Shown here: one piece after another, positions 27,571 through 35,388 of the stretch
Numbering within the stretch: the first letter of the stretch is position 1
How the letters are laid out: every line of letters begins with the position of its first letter
NCBI GenBank assembly: GCA_903832665.1
Contig: CAILCG010000002.1
Span: 1-43,810 of the forward strand
DNA from: an uncultured Methanomicrobiales archaeon
GTDB taxonomy: Archaea > Halobacteriota > Methanomicrobia > Methanomicrobiales > Methanospirillaceae
DNA: 43,810 bases
Direction: 5' to 3'
The notes under the pieces: generated by a model
Databases searched by the model: none
Told to the model about the DNA's origin: nothing
The model's input: only the letters and a program-made list of their open reading frames with translations
Made by a program: the position numbers and the translations under genes

Positions 27571-27759
27571 TTATTTCTTCGCAGACGGTTTTTCGTCATG
27601 GATCAGTTTGCACTTGTTGACACATTCCCAGTTTTCGGGCAGGAATTTCCCATCAGCACCGGGTCTCATCACCGCGTTGTGCTTTGCCCCGCAGACAAGG
27701 CATTCCATAAGCCCGGAAGATTCGTCCACCACTTTCATTACATGTTCTTTCTTTGTCAT
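27571..27759 (-). CDS. Small zinc-ribbon-like protein
   Basis: A 62-residue protein starting MTKKEHVMKVVDES with a GGAG site about 10 bases upstream. It contains CLVCG at residues 20-24 and a second pair of cysteines in WECVNKCKL (about 45-53), a plausible single zinc site, and ends in a lysine-rich tail. An earlier in-frame start at 27828 would add sequence without similarity to such domains and lacks a ribosome site. No specific family is recognised. It may bind nucleic acid or protein. Confidence 0.6.
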   Translation of the reverse strand: MTKKEHVMKVVDESSGLMECLVCGAKHNAVMRPGADGKFLPENWECVNKCKLIHDEKPSAKK

Positions 27760-28013
27760 GGTTGCAGTCTCCAACTTTGGCACAGATAAAGGCATGGAAT
27801 GAGGAAATGCCGGCAATCCGTTCCCCACCCGGGTTCATAGGATATCCGGGTTCGGAGCCGGGGTGGTGCCGGATGCATACGGGACAAGGAGGAACAGGCA
27901 GCCCCTGCATACCCGCGTTCCGCGATACCCCGGATTTTACGGTATTTTGGGGGTTTGGTTTTATGAATGGTTACTTCATGTCATACGTCCAATACTATGG
28001 TAGTGACACGCTC

Positions 28014-28141
28014 ACAGGTTCCCGGCACAGGGAATCCGGGCGACATTTCCGCTGTCGCTCCAGGCCCGCATGAATTCATTGCAGCCCCTGGTAACCAGGG
28101 GCACCCCGGGCCCGAAAAATCTGTGCCGGCCAGGAACCTGT
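28014..28141 (+). ncRNA. Candidate structured RNA, three-way junction
   Basis: In the gene-free interval 27760-28170, the sequence folds into nested helices. P1: 28014-28022 pairs with 28133-28141 (9 bp) and 28023-28030 with 28121-28128 (8 bp), separated by a 4-base bulge on the 3' side. P2: GCGACA/TGTCGC at 28040-28045/28053-28058 with a 7-base loop. P3: GGCCCG/CGGGCC at 28063-28068/28107-28112, enclosing a perfect hairpin GCCCCTGG/CCAGGGGC (28084-28091/28095-28102). The strand is chosen because the winged-helix gene starts 30 bases downstream. It may be a cis-regulatory leader, an independent RNA or a palindromic mobile element. I recognise no known riboswitch class. Confidence 0.45.
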
Positions 28142-28170
28142 AACCGGTTAATCTATCACGAGGTTGAAGT

Positions 28171-28449
28171 ATGGAGTCTATATCATTTGAAGTCCCGCAA
28201 GTCTTTGTGCCTGATCCCATCCATATTCACATTCTTCAGGCAGTTGGCGATAAACAAGGTTGCCATATCACCCATGTGGTTGAGCAGCTTCTCGCCAGCC
28301 ATGGTGAGAGCAGCATCAGGTCGAACGTCCGTATCTTACTCTCCAAGCGATATCTCGACGGGGGCAAATCCAGCAGCGAGATCGTACTCCGGCTCACATC
28401 GAGCGGTCGGCTCCTGCTCCAGAAGGCAGCAGCAGCAAAAGCAGTCTGA
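28171..28449 (+). CDS. Small winged-helix DNA-binding protein
   Basis: A 92-residue protein with a winged-helix pattern: IHIHILQAVGDKQGCHITHV (helices 1-2), VEQLLASHGESSIRSNVRIL (recognition helix region), LSKRYLDGGKSSSEIVLRLT (wing) and GRLLLQKAAAAKAV. Start ATG 28171 has a GAGG site 8 bases upstream. The predicted three-way-junction element ends 30 bases before the start, so its transcript leader may carry that structure. A strong hairpin plus T8 follows at 28567. It has no partner gene on the same strand. Target genes are unknown. Confidence 0.72.
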   Translation: MESISFEVPQVFVPDPIHIHILQAVGDKQGCHITHVVEQLLASHGESSIRSNVRILLSKRYLDGGKSSSEIVLRLTSSGRLLLQKAAAAKAV

Positions 28450-28566
28450 TCGTTTCGGCAGCGCTGCCGGTAACAGGGAATCAGCTCCCATTCATTTTTT
28501 TCTGATTTTGGTTTCATCCGGGAAGAACCCGACTTATCCTTCACAGTAGTTTCCGAACCGGGATAC

Positions 28567-28598
28567 GGCACCTGAAAAAGAGAGGTGCCCTTTTTTTT
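28567..28598 (+). terminator. Hairpin plus T8 terminator
   Basis: GGCACCT/AGGTGCC (28567-28573 and 28583-28589) with a 9-base loop is followed by eight T residues (28591-28598). It terminates the winged-helix transcript and overlaps the stop codon of the convergent C39-like peptidase gene. Confidence 0.75.
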
Positions 28599-29367
28599 AT
28601 GACGGGAGGGGCGCGTTGCCGGGAACGGCAACAACATATACCCGGTCCTTCATCGATGCCGGGAAGTAATGGGCATCGAACTCCCCGTAATTGAAGTACG
28701 TGATCCCGTCCACGCGATCATCATGGCAGTCCACGGAATCGGCAAAGAGGATCACATCGTCCCAGACATTCTCTGTGCCCCGGGTATCATATCCCACAAC
28801 CACGACCCAGTGCCCGCCCCAGTCCATCCATTCCACCATCGTGGGAATGCCGTTCTTCAGGTTCTCCCGGAGCATCTCGCGGCTGCCGCCGGTCGACCAG
28901 CTCGCGTTCATACCCTGCCGCTTGAACCATGCGACGATCTGTTCCGGGTTGATGCCGGTCTTCTCGCTGACATTGGGGTACATATCCCGGGCTACCTGTT
29001 CCTCATCGGCATCGGAATTGTTCACGGGTTTTCCATACCAGGACATCACCGTCATGGCCGAAACCGCACCACAACTGTAGTTGGTCACCTGCTGCCGGTA
29101 ACTTTTGAGGGGCAGGACGGTGAGGTGATCGTTGGATTTGAGCGTATCAAAATCAATGCCCGTATAGTACTGCGGGCCGGGCAGCGAGGTCTCCGACACG
29201 TACTTCACACCGGAGTTGTCTCCCGGGGGAGTGAGGAATGTCGGGGGGATGACGGGGGGAGCGAGTGATGCAGAGGGGAGCACCGAACAGGTAAAGATGA
29301 TCGCAAAGGCCAGCACCACAATGGCAGCCGCGGCAAGCACGGCAAAACTGAGATTGAGCGGACGCAT
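28597..29367 (-). CDS. Secreted C39-like cysteine peptidase
   Basis: A 256-residue protein with an N-terminal membrane anchor or signal peptide (residues 5-33), then a proline-rich linker and a C39-like papain-fold domain. Catalytic features: Gln93 and Cys99 in QQVTNYSCGAVSAMTVMSWYG, and His186 in GGHWVVVVGYD with a following Asp194. The C-terminal region VDGITYFNYGEFDAHYFP completes the fold. It probably acts outside the cell. The start has a GAGGTG site 8 bases upstream that overlaps the stop region of the AN1 protein gene, so the two form an operon. Bacteriocin-type processing is not implied, as no ABC exporter is fused or adjacent. Confidence 0.88.
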   Translation of the reverse strand: MRPLNLSFAVLAAAAIVVLAFAIIFTCSVLPSASLAPPVIPPTFLTPPGDNSGVKYVSETSLPGPQYYTGIDFDTLKSNDHLTVLPLKSYRQQVTNYSCGAVSAMTVMSWYGKPVNNSDADEEQVARDMYPNVSEKTGINPEQIVAWFKRQGMNASWSTGGSREMLRENLKNGIPTMVEWMDWGGHWVVVVGYDTRGTENVWDDVILFADSVDCHDDRVDGITYFNYGEFDAHYFPASMKDRVYVVAVPGNAPLPS

Positions 29368-29379
29368 GATTTTTACACC

Positions 29380-29730
29380 TCACCCGAACCGGTACCCGCT
29401 GAACGCCAGCCATGCAATGCCGAGAATGATCAGGACAAGAATGGCAAGGAGTATCGCAAGGTACGGGAGATCGTTTCCGGTCTTCGCTGGTCCGTTTTTT
29501 TTGTTTCCCGCCTGCCGGGGGCCGGGAATATCGCTGCCACCCGTGGGAGTTGCTCTTCCGCCTTTTCCATAGGATATGCCAACCGACGGGAGGGGTTTGC
29601 TGTTCCACAGGACGATATTGACGCAGTCATGGTTGGGCGGCAGCCGGCAGTCAGCGCAGTATCTTCCCCCGCAGTACTGGCAGGAGAACGGGAGCACAAC
29701 TTCGTTTCCGCAGCGATCGCACCGGCTCAT
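29380..29730 (-). CDS. AN1-type zinc-finger membrane protein
   Basis: A 116-residue protein. The N-terminus carries an AN1-like zinc finger with C4, C7, C17, C20, C25, C28, H34 and C36 (CDRCG, FSCQYCGGRYCADCRLPPNHDC); the usual His after the fifth Cys is Cys28. A Gly/Pro-rich linker (45-85) leads to one C-terminal membrane helix (about 88-110). Such AN1-plus-helix proteins are frequent in methanogens and often sit beside rhomboid or other membrane proteases; here the partner is the C39-like peptidase. A role in protein quality control is inference. Confidence 0.85.
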   Translation of the reverse strand: MSRCDRCGNEVVLPFSCQYCGGRYCADCRLPPNHDCVNIVLWNSKPLPSVGISYGKGGRATPTGGSDIPGPRQAGNKKNGPAKTGNDLPYLAILLAILVLIILGIAWLAFSGYRFG

Positions 29731-29824
29731 TACAGGTTTTAGTTGGATGAGCCCGGGTATAAAATATTCTCATTGGGGATTTCCGGGCAGCTCATCCCGG
29801 GATCCGCCTCCCGCCAGCGCTCAG

Positions 29825-30379
29825 TTACAGCGTAACCAAGGGCACTATGCCTGCCCGGGCAAATGCAATGAAGGCAAACCCGGCCAGGATAATCACGAAG
29901 AACCCGGTCGAGACTACGCTCCGGAGGACTCTCGGGCGGTGGGCCGGTATGTGGAGATCTTCCCAGGTGCGGGCCTCGAAGAGATGGAGGAAGAAGGCAC
30001 AGAGGAGATACGTTGCATAGATGGCAAGCACCAGCCCGCAGGCAAGGGTTCCCCAATTCAGGGCCGCTGCCAGGAGTGCCCAGATGCCGAGTGCAAGATT
30101 CGCATACCCCACCTCGAGCTGGAACTCCGGGTGATCCTGCCGCCAGCCCATCCGGACCTGGTCGGAGCGGAAGTACACGGAATGCCGGACAAAACTGATA
30201 ATTCCCACAACCCCCACCAGGACGGCTGCTGCGATCCGGACCGCGATATCGATATTGATGAACAGAAAGAAAATGCCGATAAATATTCCGATCATGGACA
30301 GGGCCATGGTCGCACCCATCAGCAGCGAGGCCTCACGCGCTGTCGGGGTTACTGATCCACTCTGACTTGGTTTTCTCAT
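29825..30379 (-). CDS. DUF6790-like integral membrane protein
   Basis: A 184-residue membrane protein with about five hydrophobic segments (ASLLMGATMALSMIGIF, IAVRIAAAVLVGVVGIISFV, ALGIWALLAAALNWGTL, GLVLAIYATYLLCAFFLHLF, TGFFVIILAGFAFIAFA). The pattern GYANLALGIWALLA after a polar FQLEV is like the DUF6790 family. The ATG at 30379 has a strong AAGGAG site 8 bases upstream. It is divergent from the PemK-like gene. No function is known. Confidence 0.75.
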   Translation of the reverse strand: MRKPSQSGSVTPTAREASLLMGATMALSMIGIFIGIFFLFINIDIAVRIAAAVLVGVVGIISFVRHSVYFRSDQVRMGWRQDHPEFQLEVGYANLALGIWALLAAALNWGTLACGLVLAIYATYLLCAFFLHLFEARTWEDLHIPAHRPRVLRSVVSTGFFVIILAGFAFIAFARAGIVPLVTL

Positions 30380-30449
30380 ACGATTGTCTCCTTTTAGTGA
30401 ATGCTCCATATGGAGAGAAAAATCCTGCGCAAAAAGGATCCAACGGCTT

Positions 30450-30845
30450 ATGCCCGATGGTGACGAAAATATTCCCCATATGGGGCGTTACCTCACGGGC
30501 GATGTCATTCTTGCACCGGTGGCGTTTGAAGAGCGGGGCGGGATAAAGACACGCCCGGCGATCGTGATCTCAACTTCCGAAAGCGGCGACCTGCAGGTCT
30601 GCCCGGTCAGCAGCCGGCCCCCGACTGATTCCTCCTGCATCCCGATCTCGCTGGACGATTTTTCCGAGGGAGGGCTTGACCTGTTTGAGGAGAGCTATGT
30701 CCTTACCACCCGCACCCGCACCATCCGGAGCGGGGATGTGGTGGGCAAGCGGGGGAGACTCACCCGGGAATCGATCGCCGCGATCCTTGCCCAGGCGCCC
30801 GGGCCCCGGCCAAAAAACCCGGAGAATAAAAAAAGAAGCCGGTAA
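30450..30845 (+). CDS. Solitary PemK/MazF-like protein
   Basis: A protein of about 131 residues with the PemK-like barrel: RYLTGDVILAPVAFEE followed by the signature RGGIKTRPAIVIST, a hydrophobic strand, then YVLTTRTRTIRSGDVVGKRG and a C-terminal helix ESIAAILAQA. The conserved KTRPA motif is intact. The start is either ATG 30450 (AGGA about 12 bases upstream) or ATG 30480. No antitoxin-like small gene is adjacent: the divergent neighbour is a membrane protein. Single PemK-like genes in archaea may not be toxins, so function is open. It differs in sequence from the MazF-like protein at 10004. Confidence 0.78.
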   Translation: MPDGDENIPHMGRYLTGDVILAPVAFEERGGIKTRPAIVISTSESGDLQVCPVSSRPPTDSSCIPISLDDFSEGGLDLFEESYVLTTRTRTIRSGDVVGKRGRLTRESIAAILAQAPGPRPKNPENKKRSR

Positions 30846-30874
30846 TTCCCCCGTAAACTTCAACGAACCTGCTC

Positions 30875-31390
30875 TTATTCCCGCAGGAAGAACCGCCATT
30901 TGCAGAACAGTTCTTTCGGATGGGGATCGAGCGGGGCAAAGACGCATTCCACTACAATGCGTTCATCGATTATCCGGGCAAAGCTCGTGAACTCGGCCCG
31001 GTGCATCTCGCGACAGACAGACTCTCCCTGCCCCCTCTTGAGCCGGGCTTCCTGCGCCGGACAGAACGGGACCGTGATGATCACCTCGTCTGCCTTCTCC
31101 TCGATCATATAATCAACGATCATTGCCCACGGGAACAACCGGAGCGCCCGGACAAAACCGGCAAGTCCCTTTTCGGGGATCCCGAACTGCTGCACCAGCT
31201 CCTTTGCCGCCATCCCGCCGGCTTTCCCCCAGACCTGCTCGTTAATCTTCACTGCAACGGGCTGGCCGTCGCGTTCGGCAACGTTGATGAACCAGAAGGC
31301 ATCCACCACCCGGTAATGCCAGAGCAGGAATTCCAGGTACCGGCGTTTCTCTGCATCCGTCATCCGGTCAAAGGCTGCGAGATTTGTCAA
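30875..31390 (-). CDS. DUF6125-like cytosolic protein
   Basis: A 171-residue soluble protein of a family seen in methanogens (DUF6125-like). Diagnostic stretch: [18 protein letters not shown], then [15 protein letters not shown] and [26 protein letters not shown]. The latter carries a single Cys and ends with [19 protein letters not shown] prefer the TTG start at 31390 (TTGACAAATC) because GGAG lies five bases upstream; the ATG at 31441 has none and its extra residues are unlike the family. It overlaps nothing and its promoter faces that of the fusion gene at 31519. No reaction is known. Confidence 0.72.
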   Translation of the reverse strand: MTNLAAFDRMTDAEKRRYLEFLLWHYRVVDAFWFINVAERDGQPVAVKINEQVWGKAGGMAAKELVQQFGIPEKGLAGFVRALRLFPWAMIVDYMIEEKADEVIITVPFCPAQEARLKRGQGESVCREMHRAEFTSFARIIDERIVVECVFAPLDPHPKELFCKWRFFLRE

Positions 31391-31518
31391 AACTCCACCT
31401 CTGATAATGGGTTGCCCGGCAAGGTAAAAGATTCTGTGCAACAGCCCTGCGCAGCGTTGCTGCAGTGCCGCAGCAGGATTTCACTACCCTTATCAGTTCC
31501 TGAGATAAGGTTGTTGGG

Positions 31519-33051
31519 ATGGATATCTCGGGCAATATCAGGGATATTGAAGAGCACGTGGGCCGGCTGTCGCGGGTACAGAAGATCCTGCTCGGCACCG
31601 ACGGCTCGGTCACGCAACTGCTGGAGTCGATCACGGGAAATCCCGTCACGGTAAAGACTCTTGTGCAGGAAATTAAGCCCGCCGATGCAGAGACCGCCGG
31701 GCGGGTGGATGTCTGCGTAGGGGCACCGGTCAATCACCGGGTGGTCGAGCTCCGGGACACGGTGACCGGCGAAGTGCTGATCTATGCGATATCCGAGACG
31801 CCGGTCGAGCGGCTCTCCCCCTCGTTCAAAAAAGACCTGATGATGGCCGATATCCCGATTGGCAAGATCATCATGCATCACCAGATCGAAGCCCGGCGTG
31901 AGATCCTCAATGCCCGTGTAGCCGCTGCTTCCCCCGAGACCGGCCGCATCTTTTCCCTCTGTCCAAAAGAGCCCGTGCTCAGCCGGCAGTACCAGATCAT
32001 CCACCAGGAAAAGCCCCTCATATTTATCGAGGAGCAGTTCCCGTACAACCAGTTTCTCGATGAGCGCCGGATCGTGGTCAATACCCCGTGCCGTATCCAT
32101 GTCAGCCTGATCGATATGCATGGGGGACTGGAGCGGGTTGATGGCGGGATCGGCATCACGCTCGACGAACCGGGGATCCTGCTGGAGGTGCAGCAGAGTC
32201 CCGCCATCCGGGTGACGGGCTGCGACGCTGCGACCCAGGAGCGGCTGGCCGGGATCGCGACAGAAGTACTCCGCCAGATCCATGCCGGGGCCGCAGTCTC
32301 GATTCATGTGCGGTCCCAGTACCCGGCCCACACCGGGCTGGGGAGCGGCTCCCAGCTTGCCTTGGCTACGGCCCGGGCGATCTGCGAACAGTATGGCAAA
32401 AATGTACCGGTAACGGAACTGGCACGGTTAGCCGGCCGGGGGGGCACCTCGGGTATCGGCACCGCGGCGTTTGAACACGGGGGCTTCATCATCGATGGCG
32501 GGCACCGCTTCGGGCCGAACGGCGACAAGGCAGATTTCCGGCCCTCATCAGCATCGCGGGGCATCCGGCCTCCCCCGGTCATCGCCCGCCACGACTTTCC
32601 TACAGAATGGAAGATCCTGCTCGCAACCCCGGACCTGCCGGCCGGTGCCAGCGGGGCTCAGGAGACCGACATCTTCCGGCAGCACTGCCCGGTGCCGCTT
32701 ACGGAAGTGCAGGCACTCTGCCACGAGGTCCTGATGCGGATGCAGCCCGGGATCGTGGAGCGCGATCTCGACCTCTTCGGTTCTTCGATCAACGCGGTCC
32801 AGTCGCTGGGATTCAAGAAAGTCGAGCTCGGTCTCCAGCCACCGGAAGTTGCGGGGCTCCTTGCGGTGATGCGGGAGGCCGGGGCTGCGGGGGCAGGCAT
32901 GAGCTCGTTCGGGCCGACCGTCTACGCGGTCTGTGACACCGGGGCACTGGCGATCGAGCGGGCTGCGCAGTCGTTCATGCAGGCAAACTGCGGGGGAACG
33001 ACCCTCATCACGTCAGCCAGGAACACCGGGGCGATGATCCGGGTGGCGTGA
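31519..33051 (+). CDS. Fused chorismate-lyase-like / beta-RFAP synthase (methanopterin)
   Basis: A 510-residue two-domain protein. Residues 1-178 match the DUF98 chorismate pyruvate-lyase-like fold: LSRVQKILLGTDGSVTQLLE, Arg74 in NHRVVEL, PIGKIIMHHQIEARRE, and RQYQIIHQEKPLIFIEEQFP with Glu171/172. Residues 183-510 form a GHMP-superfamily beta-ribofuranosylaminobenzene 5'-phosphate synthase with the ATP-loop-like PAHTGLGSGSQLALA (269-283) and GRGGTSGIGTAAFEHGG (307-322). The known family reaction joins a benzoate to PRPP in methanopterin synthesis; a lyase domain would supply 4-hydroxybenzoate from chorismate, so the fusion would link two successive steps. That substrate channel is inference. 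The frame is open across the linker without internal start signals. Confidence 0.88.
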   Translation: MDISGNIRDIEEHVGRLSRVQKILLGTDGSVTQLLESITGNPVTVKTLVQEIKPADAETAGRVDVCVGAPVNHRVVELRDTVTGEVLIYAISETPVERLSPSFKKDLMMADIPIGKIIMHHQIEARREILNARVAAASPETGRIFSLCPKEPVLSRQYQIIHQEKPLIFIEEQFPYNQFLDERRIVVNTPCRIHVSLIDMHGGLERVDGGIGITLDEPGILLEVQQSPAIRVTGCDAATQERLAGIATEVLRQIHAGAAVSIHVRSQYPAHTGLGSGSQLALATARAICEQYGKNVPVTELARLAGRGGTSGIGTAAFEHGGFIIDGGHRFGPNGDKADFRPSSASRGIRPPPVIARHDFPTEWKILLATPDLPAGASGAQETDIFRQHCPVPLTEVQALCHEVLMRMQPGIVERDLDLFGSSINAVQSLGFKKVELGLQPPEVAGLLAVMREAGAAGAGMSSFGPTVYAVCDTGALAIERAAQSFMQANCGGTTLITSARNTGAMIRVA

Positions 33052-33113
33052 AAAGACATGATGCCAGCGCGTGACGAGTTCCGGCACGAGGTTCCCGGGT
33101 AAAAAACCAATAA

Positions 33114-34301
33114 TTATCCAGGGGAGATACTAAAGATCTCTGAAGTTCCAATGCTCTCATCCATTGATTCAACCTCAATTGCAAATTCATCATCCTCCGG
33201 AAACGCGGATCCATTCAGTACAATTTTATAGGAATGATTTGCTGATGTGTCCTGGAGAACAGTAGTGTTCCCGGCGGGTCCGACAAACAGGCATCCTCCG
33301 CCAGGACAGAAATATGAACGATAGGTAAAAAATTTCAGCGCACTTCCCACCGGAAGGTTCGTGGTTCCCGTAACGTAAATCTCCTCATTGACTCCATGCT
33401 CTCCAATCGGGGCGATATCAATCCAGTATTCCGGTCGTACCGGCAAATCCGGTGACATACGTATTGATATTCTCTCATACCTGATATTGCTCTGATTGAG
33501 CACATGGATGAATTGTTCTCCAAGGATCAATCCACGGGTATTTGTTATCCGGTCCAGGCAGAATATCTCCGATTCCGGGAATTTTTTTGTAGGATTATTT
33601 GTCCGTGTGACGGCACAACCCGTGGAAGTGTTCAGCACCACTTCAGATGGTTGCATCTTCTCCTGGTAGACGAAAAGAAGGGTATACTGCTGGTCTGTCA
33701 TAGTGTCGGTAACATTCCGATCAAAAAGGTACGATACGGATCCATCCTTTTTGACCGGAGTTATGGTCTGTGAAAGATAGCGGTCGCCAAAGAGCCAGAC
33801 CTGCACGCTGGTATTCTGAGAAAGAGCATTTTCCTTTTCAGCATCGCGATCGAAAAATATCGTGTTTGCACGGTCGCAAGATGAAATATTGATCATGCCC
33901 GAATCCGACAACAGACTATTCAGAGAGATGAATGAGTTCCCATGATGTTCAGAATCATGGAGGGGCCGCGGGATCATCTCGCGAACCTGGACGGACCGGT
34001 TATACACTGCTATAACGTCCGATCCATCCGCCCGTTCGAGATGCTGGAGGATGAGCCACGGGTCTGGTGAGAGCGACCGGTTAATTTTTTGGCGGCGTTC
34101 TTGTGTTCCCTTAAAGGGATCTGTTTCCTGCATTGTTACATCAAGGCTCTGCAATGGCGTAACCGACCCAGAAAGATTCCCTGTCCTGGGAGTCCAGGAT
34201 GGGGGCACCTTATCAGAGTGTACCAGCATAGTCCCCGACAAAATTGCAAAGAAAATTATCAGGATTCCCAACAGGATGCAACTTCGCAGGGAATTTTTCA
34301 T
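33114..34301 (-). CDS. Secreted protein, methanogen surface family (DUF3821-like)
   Basis: A 395-residue protein with an N-terminal signal or anchor (residues 5-28) and a long polar ectodomain rich in beta strands, Asn-x-Ser/Thr sequons (for example NLS, NVT, NTS, NQS, NGS) and few cysteines (CDRANT, CAVTR, CLDR, FCPGGGCLF). Segments such as SVQVWLFGDRYLS, YTLLFVYQEKM and VGSALKFFTYRS are like the DUF3821/MEMO repeats of Methanomicrobiales envelope proteins. No catalytic motif or C-terminal anchor is visible. It converges with the fusion gene, whose stop is 62 bases away. Role at the cell surface is inference. Confidence 0.7.
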   Translation of the reverse strand: MKNSLRSCILLGILIIFFAILSGTMLVHSDKVPPSWTPRTGNLSGSVTPLQSLDVTMQETDPFKGTQERRQKINRSLSPDPWLILQHLERADGSDVIAVYNRSVQVREMIPRPLHDSEHHGNSFISLNSLLSDSGMINISSCDRANTIFFDRDAEKENALSQNTSVQVWLFGDRYLSQTITPVKKDGSVSYLFDRNVTDTMTDQQYTLLFVYQEKMQPSEVVLNTSTGCAVTRTNNPTKKFPESEIFCLDRITNTRGLILGEQFIHVLNQSNIRYERISIRMSPDLPVRPEYWIDIAPIGEHGVNEEIYVTGTTNLPVGSALKFFTYRSYFCPGGGCLFVGPAGNTTVLQDTSANHSYKIVLNGSAFPEDDEFAIEVESMDESIGTSEIFSISPG

Positions 34302-34497
34302 TACTCAGCATTTACTGCAAAGGGAAAAAATGCTGGCGATGAGTGAAAAAATTTGTGCGGTCATCGGGACGGTGCGTTGTGCTTTTCAATCCACCTCCCA
34401 CGAAGTTCAAACGGGACGGACCCGAGCCACGAGTACCCATCGATCCGCTTCACGTATGACCCCCATAAAAACCCGGGACATAATTCCCGCACACAAG

Positions 34498-35388
34498 TTA
34501 TTTCCCAATCTTGACGAGCATCTCTTCGAGCGACGGGTACCGGGACTCGATCTTCTCGACCTTGCCCCCCAATTCGGCAATAAGCCCGGTGCATTCGTTG
34601 AGCGCAGTCATATTCTCCGCATCACAAACGAAGAGTCCCTCTTCCTGCCGGTAGGTTTTCGAATGCCCGATGAGTTTGCCCGCATCATCGATCGAGAAGA
34701 AGATCGTGTAGGTCAGCGAGCCGAACTGCTCGCGAAGTTCCTTCATCGTGCCGAAGGCCACCATCTTCCCGCGTTTCAGGATCATCACCTTGTCGCAGAT
34801 CGCCTCGACCTGGTAGAGGTTGTGGGCCGAGAGCACGATCGTCTTGCCCTCCTTTTTGAGCGTTCGGAGGTAGTCTGCGATGAAGCGCGAGGTCATGGGG
34901 TCGAGCCCGCTGGTGGCTTCATCGTATACCAGGAAGTTGGGTTCATGGATGAGCGAGCGGGCGATTGCCACTTTCCGCTTCATCCCCTTGGAGAACTCCC
35001 CCAGTTTCTTTCCCTCGGGTTCCAGCGAGAGGGCCGAGAAGAGCTGGGACGAGCGGATGCGGATCTCCTGCGGGGAGAGCCCATAGATCTCGCCAAAGAA
35101 GGCAAGGTAATTCTCCGCAGTCATGGTCTCGTAGAGCCGGGATTCCTCGGGAAGGTACCCAAGATTCTCCTTGAGCGCAACCGGGTTCTTCACCACGTCC
35201 GTATCATTGATGAACAGTTCTCCGGTTGTCGGAGCGATGAGCCCGGATATGATCTTGAGCAGCGTGGTCTTGCCGGCCCCGTTGTGCCCGATGATGCCGA
35301 AGATCTCCCCGTCTTCAAACTCGAAGCTGACGCCATCGAGTGCCATGAATCCATCAAAATTTTTCGTGAGATTGCGGGCGGTTATCAT
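34498..35388 (-). CDS. ABC exporter ATP-binding protein
   Basis: A 296-residue ABC ATPase of the ABC-2/NatA type. Walker A GHNGAGKTT (34-42), Q-loop region GYLPEESRLYE, a signature reading FSKGMKRKVAIAR (132-144), Walker B FLVYDEAT (152-159) and the H-loop LSAHN. A C-terminal extension of about 80 residues is typical of exporters of this class. The ATG at 35388 begins the conserved MITARNLTKNF; earlier in-frame codons are not coding-like. A TATA-like CTATATC lies about 40 bases upstream. It is divergent from the permease genes at 36480 and 38282, separated by a long non-coding interval, and probably energises them. Confidence 0.92.
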   Translation of the reverse strand: MITARNLTKNFDGFMALDGVSFEFEDGEIFGIIGHNGAGKTTLLKIISGLIAPTTGELFINDTDVVKNPVALKENLGYLPEESRLYETMTAENYLAFFGEIYGLSPQEIRIRSSQLFSALSLEPEGKKLGEFSKGMKRKVAIARSLIHEPNFLVYDEATSGLDPMTSRFIADYLRTLKKEGKTIVLSAHNLYQVEAICDKVMILKRGKMVAFGTMKELREQFGSLTYTIFFSIDDAGKLIGHSKTYRQEEGLFVCDAENMTALNECTGLIAELGGKVEKIESRYPSLEEMLVKIGK

